This document shows positions 1 through 11,200 of a stretch of DNA of 64,000 nt, piece by piece. Position 1 is the stretch's first letter. Each line of letters opens with the position of its first letter. The stretch lies in NCBI GenBank assembly GCA_009760855.2, contig WPIO01000044.1, forward strand, positions 124,001 to 188,000, in the 5' to 3' direction. Source of the stretch: Cristatella mucedo. Lineage: Eukaryota; Bryozoa; Phylactolaemata; Cristatellidae. The position numbers were made by a program, and so were the translations under genes. Below the pieces are notes generated by a model, which saw only the letters and a list, made by a program, of their open reading frames with translations, had not been told where the DNA came from and made no database searches.

Positions 1-384
1 CATAGTCAAATGTTGATAGCGTTAATATACTTCCATACTTAATAATGATTGCTCAATAGTGAGCTCTTTCAACGAACTTCTTTAGCTTGTCGTTTTTTAT
101 ATGCCACCGCGCGCTCACTGTATAGCACTGAACTGTTACTTGAATTACTGTAGCAATGCACTACTGGGTTCGTGTAGCAGCAGGCGTTCGTATTGCATGA
201 CTCGCGTTTTTTTAGTGCCTCCATGCTGGGCTAAAAAGACTCAGCGAAACTAAGCAAATCTTATACTAGAGTAATTAAATCTCAAGTAAATTTTAAAAAT
301 TGGTTTTGCTCCATGGGACGATCGAAGAGATGGAGGGCTTCTGAGGAGTTTTCAGATTCTAGAAATTCGCTTAACCACGGCATC
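1..384. other. no recognised feature
   Basis: No exon, repeat family or structured element recognised. It would be expected to lie within or near gene 2, whose later exons have not been found. Confidence 0.5.
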
Positions 385-520
385 CCGAACATCGCCCCGA
401 CCAAGGTCTGGCTGAGGTCATGGGCTCGAGCCCCGAGGCATATGTGAAGCGTCTGAATAGAGATTAAGTTCTCTTGGGGCACTATATCAATGAATTGTAT
501 TATATTTTATGTAATGAAAA
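385..520 (+). mobile_element. SINE-2 copy
   Basis: A degenerate tRNA-derived head with a box-B-like GGGCTCGAGCCCC is followed by a 3' part AAGCGTCTGAATAGAGATTA with TTCTCTTGGGGCACT. That 3' part is the same hairpin that ends LINE-B. The copy ends in AT-rich sequence. Confidence 0.65.
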
Positions 521-1269
521 TGTCTATACTTTTATATCAGCCTTCCACGAAATCAACGTTTGCACGCTCATAAAAAAGGGCTAAGCAGAATAAAAAAAAG
601 CACTTTTGGAGGAAATGAACACTGAGGCGAGTCATGTAATGAGAAATGGCTAGACCGCCGTTGCACCGGCTGTATAAATAATTTTATTTTCTTGCCCAGA
701 CTGCTGAGTAAATCTAGAGAGGACGCTTTTCCTTCGTAATATGCCCGATTAACTACAGCTGAGTATTTGAAAGGCAGGAACCTTTCAGACCCGGTTTCTT
801 TTATCTAGCCATGCAATATATAAGGAAATAATGATTACTGATCGGCAATAGCTACGGCTAAAGTATTCAACATAAATGTTTAATTTTTGAAATTATTATG
901 AAACTAACGTGAAAAACTATTAGTGGGCTGCAGGAAGCAGCGATAAACAAGTTTTTCAATATTCTAAACTTTGTTATTGCAGGCTAATAAATTGTGAGGT
1001 ATACCAAATGGCAGTGCTCATCGGACCGCACTGTAGCTGCAAACTAGCGAACGTAAGAGTGACACGACAGAATTCAGGCCATGCCTGGTATGTCACACTT
1101 ATTTCACATGATAAGAAGCGGGTTTTAAGCGAAATAGTTAGACAATTGTGTAGCTTGAGGGTTCCATAAATAATAGTAATAATAATAATGATGATGATGA
1201 AAAAGGCTTTATGTCTCTCCCGGTCGGGCTACACAGAACTGGAGCGCTGATGGGGTATACCTAACGGAA
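521..1269. other. no recognised feature
   Basis: AT-rich sequence. A short ATA/ATG trinucleotide run lies at about 1170-1200. Nothing else supportable. Confidence 0.5.
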
Positions 1270-1506
1270 CTACCTCAACGCCCCTTTAGATCCTGTGAAG
1301 CCAGGTGGCCCTTTTTGGAAGCTGACCCCGAAGCGGCAAAAGTGCAATGCCATCCAGGCCACTTTATCCCCAGATAGAAATGCAGTAATTTCTCTAAAAT
1401 AAATTATAGCCTCCTGTAAAAACATACCCTCGTCATTTTTCCCAGCGGAGGCACTCATCAGGGCCGCTCTAACAAAACATTGGCACGCCCCATCTTTGCA
1501 ATGCAT
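1270..1506 (-). CDS. unassigned 78-codon ORF
   Basis: An open minus-strand frame with mixed, protein-like composition (for example EAIIYFREITAFLSGDKVAW). I recognise no family. It is the most coding-looking unexplained frame at the left end and sits immediately next to a SINE-1 copy. It could be part of an old transposon, an exon, or chance. Confidence 0.2.
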   Translation of the reverse strand: MHCKDGACQCFVRAALMSASAGKNDEGMFLQEAIIYFREITAFLSGDKVAWMALHFCRFGVSFQKGPPGFTGSKGALR

Positions 1507-1544
1507 GACGCTTCGCGAAGAATGCTCGCTGGCGATGGATAAAA

Positions 1545-1725
1545 GTCGTAGTGGCTCACTAGGTAAGGCGGTTGCTTTTCACGACCTCAGCCCCGAGGTT
1601 GTGAGTTCGAATCCTCCGGTGGGCGATCCTTTATCGCCACTGCAAGCGGTCGTGATAGCCGTAAAGGCTCTTCTGTCGCTATACAAAAAAAGGATGTTAA
1701 ATCAGCTAGTATTTATTTATTTATT
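1545..1725 (+). mobile_element. SINE-1 copy
   Basis: The tRNA-like head shows a box-A-like GGCTCACTAGGTAAGGCG and box-B GTTCGAATCC. It is followed by the family core ATCGCCACTGCAAGCGG and the tail GTTAAATCAGCTAGTA. It is almost collinear with the copy at 41159-41334. Confidence 0.85.
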
Positions 1726-2017
1726 TAAAAGCCTCTCTGGGCACCTTCTAAAAAATATATGAGTAATCGTTATTCGGTTAAGAAGATTGTAGGAGGCTCA
1801 ATCTGCAGCCGGAGGCTCGCCGGCAGGCCGGCAGGCAGGCTATTTAGTTCCATCTAAAAGGAAAATAACTTCCCCTCTGTAGAAGCATCTAGAAGCTGTG
1901 CACATAAGATGCGTGTCGATGAAGGGCTATTTCCATATTCTCCTAAAATTGTATACATTATCCTGCCACTGCTAAATAGTATATAGCCACCTCTTGAAAT
2001 AATAATCACAATTTTGT

Positions 2018-2715
2018 TAAAGCACTTATTTCGTGCCCTTAGCGATCTAAATCTCTTTTTAAGCACTCTACTTTTACTGCACAGAAATAATGTCAATAGG
2101 GTTAGTATTAACATGCACAGCGATAGCACGCATAAGCACTCACAAAGACAATTCACGGGGACCCAGAGGAAGTTGTGAGGACGGAAGTGCATTTTCAGCT
2201 TCTCTTTAAATTTAGTCGTCAGGGGATGCCGTGACATTATCTGAGACTGGGTTTAAGGCCCTTGAAGCAAACAAGCGAAATTCATAGGCACCGTCTCCTA
2301 GGGATTTGAGTTTGGTTCGCGAACAGCTAAACGACTAAATTTAGAAGATCGGGTTGTAAGATATTTGGCCTGATTTGGTAGAAGCTCTGATAAGTAGGCA
2401 AAAGAATGGAGGTACCTAAAAGTTACTGACAAAAACCTTGAATTCGATGCACTGCTTAATATGGAGCCAGGATAGGTCGGTGAGAAGCACTGTAATTTTG
2501 CAACTGCAACGTTCACGACAGACGAACCTAGCTTCAGAGTTCTGCACCAACTATGCGAGTCTTATTGCACAGGCCAGAAGACCTGCCAGTAGTGAGTAAC
2601 CGAAGTCGAGACGGGATGTCAAAAATGCACGGACAAACTTGGATGTGGTTTCGCAGTCTAAGCAGGCCCGAATTTCTGCAATGTTACACAGTAGCTAGAA
2701 GTAGTCAGACTTGAC
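2018..2715 (-). mobile_element. LINE-B, old 5'-truncated copy
   Basis: Minus-strand frames keep the C-terminal RT-ORF patterns (SVTFRYLHSFAYLSELLP, LATRSSKFSR-like) and the 3' non-coding block, with many mutations. It is more diverged than the copies at 29 and 45 kb, so it is an older insertion. Confidence 0.7.
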
Positions 2716-3924
2716 TGTTTACCAGAAGAAACCGTCTAATAGTAACATGTGTCAAAGGCTGCCGTCTCAGCAGCGTGTTCAGCACTCGTAAGAATAGTGA
2801 CAGCCGACAGAATGGCGAAGCTTCTTCAAGCTGGACGCCGAAGGCTCGCCGTACGACATGCCTCAACAGCCGGTCTCTGTGCCGTATACCGCGATAGCCA
2901 CTAGAGTAGACGGAGCTACAGAGCGTCTACGCTTTCGGAAGTCTAAAAATTCTCTGGCTAAAAATTCTGGAAGTCTAAAAGTGCTCCTGGTGGCTGGCTG
3001 CCGTGAGCCTCTTCATGTCATTTCGCGCAGAAGAGATCTCAAGCCACCTTTAGCGACTGCCGCGTAGGAGCCAGGAAGTAAATCTGAAACAAGCCAATGC
3101 TAAGAAATAATGTGTTTTAACTGTCCCGGAGTAGCAAAAATGGCTCACCGAAAAAGTGGTTAAACCCGGGGAACAAAAATTCTGCAAGCAACCTGCCAGA
3201 CTCTTGTGATTTTCTGCGAAACAGCCAATCTGACCCGCTGTAGCAAGTGGTGGCTTCAAAGAAACTAGAGTCGCGGGCATCGCATGCTGACATGCGCACT
3301 ACTGCGCTTCCGAGAATCCATCCAAGAATGGCTAGCAAGCTACTCTTGATCGCTTAAAAGAAGAGGAAGGCCGCTTCACTAGCGCCAGATATCGATATTT
3401 GGAAACACAATAAAACCTTTCCTCGTGCCAGGAATGCCAAATGGTTTCTTGGAGGCCAGCAAAATTGACCAAATTCTATTCGGATGATAACCCCAGCCTG
3501 ATTAAGGCTCGTCGCTACGTTTTTTCTGGGAGAATGTGGTGCCAGAGTGGTAGGTGGGTGTAACTAAGTTCCGTTGGCAGCTACCAATACGCTACCTTGG
3601 GAAATGTGCCGGCACTTGCTTGCTGATACGGCTTTGTGTCAACAGCTCTTGGCGGTCACGTTATACAGGCACAGAAGCAACAGTGCAAGGCAGCGACTCT
3701 GGATCCATAAGCTCTACGCCACACAGCAGAAAAATAAAGTGAATACAGTTGAGCCACATTCCGTTGTCAAGGTTGTCGCGATAGAACTATTTAAATCAAC
3801 TAATACGGTCGATTGAGTAGAGAAACGACGAATTTTCTGCGAAGGGCACTGTGCACATGACAGAAAGTTCGACGGACTAGTCAGCATCATCGTACATTTG
3901 CAACGACAAATGCATTTAGAGATA
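2716..3924. other. no recognised feature
   Basis: No exon, known repeat or structure recognised; the short ORFs here have no protein-like conservation that I can see. It is the region where gene 2's next exon might have been expected. Confidence 0.45.
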
Positions 3925-4090
3925 TACTTTTTTCAGTTTAGGGTTTAACATTTCGATTGTATGCTTTATGATTTAGAGTTTAGAGTTCGCATGCTTTTTA
4001 GGTTTAGGGTTGACGATTTGGAGATGAGTTTTGCGGTTGGAGTTTAGGGTTTAGGAAACGGGTATTAGATTTTAGCGTTCATGGTTTACG
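3925..4090 (+). repeat. degenerate TTTAGGG-like repeat
   Basis: About ten imperfect occurrences of GTTTAGGGTTT-like words (TTTAGGGTTTAAC, GTTTAGAGTTTAGAG, TTTAGGTTTAGGGTT, GTTTAGGGTTTAGG) in 165 bp. It resembles a decayed interstitial telomere-type repeat, or simple G/T-rich low complexity. Confidence 0.5.
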
Positions 4091-4261
4091 GAGACTGGCT
4101 ATGCGAGTAACTTTCTGCTTTGGGCATAGCAGAAATTGTAATGTCACCATGCAAAAACAATGCTGTGTTAACTGCCTAAATTGCATTCTTGCCACTCGCT
4201 TTTTTAAATAAAAAGTAGGAAAAGTAAAGTAAATGTCATCTGTTTGTTTCAACAGCCTTAT

Positions 4262-4400
4262 TGAAATAGCAGCAGAAGTACCTTAACGGCTACCACTTTG
4301 TTGGCAGTGGTCAATAAAGCACTACCTGCTGCAGGACTCGAACCTAAGACCATGGAAGAGAAGTGGGAGCACCTTACTTCTAGGCTGAGACCCCGCCGCT
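4262..4400 (-). mobile_element. SINE-1 copy, diverged
   Basis: The minus strand reads box B GGTTCGAGTCCTGCAGCAGG, then TTATTGACCACTGCC and the tail TAAGGCTGTTGAAA, matching the SINE-1 order. It has been mutated. Confidence 0.7.
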
Positions 4401-4611
4401 GTACTACTTAATGCTAACTCATAAAACAGAGCAAGCGATTGTCAAGACACGGGCTACACAAACTACTGCAGCATACGTCCTATCGTCGGCGTGTGCTTAA
4501 CCAGGATACTGAGGCAGAATTTTGGCCACTGTACTATTAAGTTGGACGCAATTTAGCCACCCACTTCCACTCTACAGCCACTCCAGTGAGGGAAAAGCAT
4601 AGCAAAGGTTA

Positions 4612-4800
4612 GCTGATCAAGCAGCCTCATTTGTGCCTCCGCTTCAGAAGAGCTTCACTGGCTTCCTTCCCGCTTTCAGTGGGCCACAAAGGATTGCCTG
4701 CTTCGTTGGGACTCGGGCCCATGACTATATTATCTTGCATTGCGAGCACCTTGTCTCTGGGATAAGTAAGACCCAGGGACAAGGTGTGGGCTTGTGCACG
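4612..4800 (-). mobile_element. SINE-1 copy
   Basis: The minus strand reads CAAGGTGCTCGCAATGCAAG, box-B-like GGGCCCGAGTCCC, ACTGAAAGCGGG and the tail AATGAGGCTGCTTGATCAGC. It lies immediately beyond the donor of gene 2's catalytic exon (the exon ends at 4806), so the SINE is inside the following intron within the first few bases of the donor region. Confidence 0.75.
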
Positions 4801-4805
4801 CTTAC

Positions 4806-4963
4806 CTGACAAAGCAGGGTGAACCTGTGGCGATCGTCAGGCGGACTTCCACGAACAGCAGGAAATTCCCATTCAAGCTCTAAGCCATCAAAACCATTCA
4901 ATCGAAGGAACGATATAGATGAGTTGATGAATTTTGCCCTTGTCGCACTAGTCCTGACAGTAT
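4806..4963 (-). CDS. chitinase gene 2, catalytic exon
   Basis: 158 nt, phase 1 in and phase 0 out, with acceptor ...ttgcgttgcag and donor CAG/GTAAGC. It encodes [18 protein letters not shown] and ends RFTLLCQ. Two Asp-to-Glu changes are present in the catalytic motif. A (CAG)27 run lies 238 nt upstream on the transcribed strand. Confidence 0.9.
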
Positions 4964-5198
4964 CTGCAACGCAAGCATTTCTTTACCAGTCCGATCCCTT
5001 TCGCAGAACATACAAGTGCTTAGAAGTAATGCGAACGACGGAATAAAATTATAGTAGCTAGAAGAGTTGGTGGGGCAATCCATTTATGCTGGAAGCTAGT
5101 GTAGAGGCATTTGATTAGGGAAAGAAAATTACACGATTGGTTTTTTAAGAGCTTAGAGGAAAGCACTTTATTATTCGGAAGCCCAACTATGTGGGTCG

Positions 5199-5282
<84 letters not shown>

Positions 5283-8200
5283 GAGAGGTAATAAACACGA
5301 AATGGACACCCGAATGATGGCGGCGGCCCGTGGCGTTGCGGTTGAGCCATGTGACCACGGACCCCTGGGTGTCCATAGAGGCCTGCCAGTGTATCCACGT
5401 ATCACGTATATGTCAACGGCTTCTGTGCGGCGGCAGCGGCAGAAGCGAAGGCACACCGGCAGACCATTGACTCACTGATCCCGCAAATAAATGCAAGCCA
5501 TGGCTGCCGCCGCATTGGAGTTTAAGTCTACGAAGGGAGGCACAGGCTTAACTCCTGCGAATAAGGAATGGGCACTCACTGGCCATGCCCCGGCGTTTTT
5601 TCACTGCCCCAGCGTTCTTTAAAGCCGGTGGCGTTCGTAGCCGGCTGGTAGCCACGGGTCATGCGTTCGCCCAAGTCGTCTCCGACGGAGGAGGCAGGCC
5701 AGCACACGGCCGAGTGGCATTCGTAGCCTGCAAGCTAGGGAAGGCTACAAAAGCAAACAAGCTAGGTGTTGCTGATTTATTGCATTGCTATTGACCTTTA
5801 TGACTATGTTATTTCCGCTGCGGCCAGTTTATGGCCGAGCCATGTTTATGCCCCAGTGTCATTTACGGCCTGGTAATTTCCATTGTAGTCAGTTGATGAT
5901 CTTGTTATTCGCACCACGGCTAGTGTACGGCCTAGACGAGATTACGACAGCACTGCCACGGGCTTAGGGGCCATGCCAGCTTATGAGGAAATGGCCTGTG
6001 ACAGGGAGTTACGGCATGCAGAGGCGGGGCAGTACGAACGCCGGTGGAGGGGAGGACGATCTGTGTTCGCGCCCGCGAGAAAACACTTCTCTACGAGCCC
6101 GCTTCTTAGCTCTTGTCTACAACCGCATACGCGCTGCTGACTAGAGCATTGACTACACTAGTAAAGGCATCGTCGCTACTTGGCGTTCGACGCATGCACT
6201 GTTGTGCCTCTCGTTTGCCGTGCACCGTTTTGTAGCTGTGCTTTTCGCATTCCAGATTGTGTAGCTGGAATCGCTCTGCTGGCTTCTATTTCTGCTGCAG
6301 CGCTTCGCTGTTTGAACGCCTGATCTTTAGATACGGGGTAGTACATAATGGGTGTTTAGTGGTCCTCCGTAGCTGGCAGTTGAGAGGAGGCTTCGGCCGA
6401 GGCGGCACACCTTGCAGAGCAGCATTACGTACAGAGATTCGCCATCCGACGGGGGGGGATTACCTGCCGCGAAAGTCCCGCTGCGAGCTGCGTTAGAGCT
6501 CGGTACAAGCTTCCGATCAATGCGGGCCGCCGCCGCCGTAATGTACAACTGCTAATACCATCCAATGTAATTGTATACACTCCAAACCGTAGGCTATAAT
6601 AGCCGGTTTCTAATGATTACACAACTCCGTAACCGCAAGCTATCTTCCGCACTTTCTTAATCTGGCTCAGTTAGGACGCCAACTTGTAGCTGTCTTTCGC
6701 CTGCAATGAATAGCAGGCGTAGAATTGCAAGCGTGGTGACCTTTATTATTAAAGCATATTGCCCTTGAAGGAAGACAAAATGGGGTTACGACTACCCAGT
6801 ATTGCTTTTTCCATCAGATGCTCCTCTACTGGTCAGTCTGATTTATGTATAACCAAATGAAAGCTGCGCTGCACTTTCCTCATTCGTCGTTCACCAGGGT
6901 ATCCATCTGTAGCAGCAGGGTATCCATTTGTATCACCGGGGTATCCATCTGCTCCACCAGGGTATCCATCTGCTCCACCTGGGTATCCATTTGTACCACC
7001 TGGGTATCCATCTGTACCACCTGGGTATCCATCTGTAACCACCTGGGTATCCATCTGTACCACCTGGGTATTCATCAGTTAATTAAAAGACAAGAGTTTC
7101 TGGGCTCGTGCGTACAGCTTGTGAAACTTGACCTTGATAGCCCAGGAGGTAATGTGCTTACTCTTCACGACCAAGGTCGTGGGTTTGAATCCTGCGGTGG
7201 GGCGATCCGTTATCGCCAACTGCAAGCGGTGGTGATCGCTAAATGGCTCTTCTGACGCTTAAAAAATGAGGCTGTTTAATCAGCGAAGATTTTTTTAATG
7301 AAAGAAGTCAGCAGTCTGAAAACGTACCTATTTATGACAGCATTTAGTGGGTCCCTGTGATTTGTCCTTTATGCGCTTATGCGTGCTGACACTTTGCATG
7401 CTGCCACTAACCACGCTTGCATGCTGACCCTGTGCATGTCACCCCTAACCATGTTATTCATGTTGTTCATCAAACATGATACCACTCACCATTCGATCAT
7501 GTTTCCTTTGCAGAAATTGTAAAGCGCCTAGAAGGAGATTGAGTTCTCTGAGGGTGCTTTATCGAGTGTATTATTATTATTATCATTAGCAGTCATCTGG
7601 CAACAAAATCTCTCCAGGCAGTCTGGTTTTCACTTGGCTGGTTATTTAAATCAAATGTCAGTCATAAAGCAGCCACAGTACAACTAACGTACAACTAACT
7701 AACGTATATTGGTATGAACATGATATTACTGTATTTCTGTCCAAGCAAACCTAAACATCACTCGTACCTGAAAAACCCTTGGAGCCGAAGTTCCATCCGC
7801 CTATTGCCAGCAGTACCTTCAAATTTCCGTCTTGCCTTTTCTTGGACGCAAGATCAACGAAAGCGGCTGCAATATAATAGATCTTTCTAGGCAGACCTCT
7901 GTCGCTTAAGGTAAATATCCACTACATTGCAAGACTGATAGTCAGGAAGCACGCCATCATTCCATGTAAAATCAGCTAATGAACCACAGGTCACAGATAG
8001 TACAAATCGGCTAAAACGAAGAGCAGAGTTTTACAATCCATACTGGATAAACCGAATCATTGAGGTCACCTAGGCTTTATACTTCTTTTTTTACCATATG
8101 ATGAGAGATAATGAGTTCATAAGTTTGAAGGGAGCGTTCACATTACCAGGATCTTTACCGCTAAACGAATTTTTCCAGAATCGATAACAGAGTGGAGGAG

Positions 8201-11200
8201 GAAAAGAGAGATGGAGAAAGGAGGGGAGGCATTTACTTTGCTACTACTCCTAGTAGGGTCTTGCACATAGCTAAGTATAAATCCTTGGGAAAATAGCTGC
8301 GGATTGTCAAAATAGATTGAGATTAATAGAATTAAAGCCTTGATTTCGATTCCGTTCCGCGACATGCTTGTCACTTGGTCAAGGCTAGCCATTTCACCAA
8401 AACGCCGATGTATGGCTCTGCGGTTCAAACTTAATCGGCATAGGCTCACATATCATAAACATAAAATTTCTGTGTATAGCGCCCTCAGAAAACTTAATCT
8501 ATTGTACAGCCTTCTTACTCTAGAACAATTTTACGGATATTAGTCCATAAGCGAAACTAAAATACGTAAAACAAAACTCTAAATGGGTGTTTTTTGAGGA
8601 GTTCTATATAGCCCACTCGGAGCCTAAGTTGCTTTTTCTGTGTGCATATTCCATTTCTTACGACAAAGATGAAGTAAAAAGCATGCATGCATGTGCATCT
8701 GAGTCATGAGGGCAGTTGATGAAGTGAGTAGCATGGAAAGCAGCAGCCCAGAATGGCTGGTAATGCTATGCCACAGTCGGCAATGGGATAGTAGATCTCG
8801 TTGCGGAAGAATTGTAGAAGCGAGTTCCAGTGTAGAACCTGAAGGGCAATAGCGTCTGTCGCAAGCATTCTTCCGCAAAAGAACGAACAGGCGAATGTTT
8901 TTGTCCATGGAGAACTATGGGCAAGAGGCTGAAACTGATGCAGCAGGGTCAGCTAGATATGAAGAAGCCAAGCCATGGCGGGTCTTGTAGGTCAGAGTAG
9001 GAATTTTGCTTAATATGGGACACTGATCAACCGGGAGCCAAAGCAGCTCGTCCAGCAAAGGAGACACCTGGCTGAACATGTGAGATTTGTTGAGTGACCT
9101 TGCAGCCATATTACTCAGTGACTTAATTGTTTCTTTCTTAATGAATTCAAAATGTCAAAACAAATTACAGTAGTCCCGTCCAAAAGAACGAGGGAGCTAT
9201 AAATATCTTCAGCCAGCCACCTTTTTAGGATGTGCGTAATTTTGGACAGGGATCGAAGGTGATTACTTGTTTTAGAAGCAGTCTTTTGTGTGTATATACG
9301 TACAAGTACGAATACATATGAGTACACACTGATAATTATCAAGATTGCCAAGCCATCCTCATCAGACTGATAATTATCAAGATTGCCAAGCCATCCTCAC
9401 CAGTTTCTTTTAAAACTCGGCAAATCTTGTTCTTCAAATCGCCATCCAATTAAAATATGAGTCTTGCAACATAATGAACACATACAGTTTATCTAACTTG
9501 AAATATGTTTTTATTATTTCACCGGAAAGATTTATTAAATGAACTCAAAGCCTTCGCGGCTTTTGGTGCGCCACTTTAACCAACCGACTTCCTCTCTAGC
9601 AATAAAGAAGCAATGGAATTAGAAAAGATAATAATAACAATATAAATACAGTTGCAAACCACCCTTGGAGAACCTAATCTCTTTCTAGGCACCTTACATA
9701 TGCTGTAAAGGAAGCATGAGCACAATGTCAACAGCGCCATGTGATTAGTGTTAATACGCACTGTGTCAGCTCGCACAAGCACACAAAGAAAAAATCACAT
9801 TGACTTCGCAAATGCTGGGAGGAAAAGATTCGCTTTTAGCTTCTTTTTAAATGTCATAGATACTTAAAAAAAAATAAGGAGCGGCCGAGTCAGGGGGAAT
9901 GGGGATTAAGTAAGCAGCTTGGAAGTAGCAGCACAGCACGTCTGGAAAGGATGTGGCAGATTCAGCAGCATAACATGTAGACGTGCACAAACTTGAAAGT
10001 CACTTCTACAGTCTAGAACCCACAGATCAAAAGCTTCGGTCGCTAAAAGTCGTAGGGTAAAATGATAGTAACGCTTATGTATGGCATTAAGGAAATCAAA
10101 AGAAGAAACTGGTTAAGGATGATGATAATAAGAATAAAACTGGTGAAGCAGTCTAGCTAGACGCAGATGAGCCAAACCATGGCTGGCCTTGCGACATTTC
10201 AGAATAAGAATTTTGTTCTGTATTCATTAGTTAGTACGCTCATTAACCAACAAAAACACGTGACTAAATTCTTTGACTTTGCAGCCTAGCTTTCCACGTT
10301 CGTCACCTGCTGTAGAGGAGTAATGGCTTTTTACGCCCGACCCGCCAATACTGACTTAGTTAGAGTATAATGTTTCCCCCAGCCGTTGATTTAGGGGGCT
10401 ACTGGCCTAATCCCCCTGCACGTGCTTCCTAAAGGGGCGGTGCTGCTCCAGCCGAAACTAAAGCCGCCCAAGCCCACCTGCACCGAGAATTCTTCCTATA
10501 GTCCTGCCCTAGCATCTGAGCAGCCCCTTGCGAGTGCCTTCCATGCTTTCGGGGGGCGGGATCTGCCCTAGGCTCGAAGAGCAGCCCTGGAGGCTTTCGG
10601 GGGGGGGGCGGGATCTGCCCTAGGCTCGGAGAGCTGCTCTGGAGGCTTTCGGGGGCGGGATTTGCCCTAGGCTCGGAAAGCTGCCCTGGAGGCTTTCGGG
10701 GGCGGGATCTGCCCTAGGCTCGGAGAGCTGACCTCGAGGCTTTCCGGGGGGGCCGGGATCTGTTCTGTCCTAGGCTCGGAGAGCTTATCTCGAGGCTTTC
10801 CGGGGGGCCGGGATCTGTCCTAGGCTCGGAGAGCTTATCTCGAGGCTTTCCGGGGGGCCGGGATCTGTCCTAGGCTCGGAGAGCTGACCTCGAGGCTTTC
10901 CGGGGGCGCTCCTGAATGCTTGGCTCTAGAGGGGAGCTAGTAGTTTTATTTAAGATGCGAAATCAAACAGCTAGCCAGAGCATGGAAAATTCAATTAGCA
11001 CATTTAGGGTTGGCACCCAGGTGACACTGTCATTCTATGGGAGTTTTGATCGCATTATTTGGGAAGTGATGAAGAGGTGACTCCGCTTAGACGGATCTCA
11101 GGTGAGCACTGCCTTAGGCTCATCACTTCCGGCTCCCCAAATTGAAGTCCAAGTATCTTTGCAGACATGTCATCCTGACAAGGCGTTCGAGCGGCATATT

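Noticed and set aside
5020-5478. Several long overlapping ORFs of Ala, Leu, Ser or Gln runs
   Set aside because: They are only the different-frame translations of the CTG repeat.
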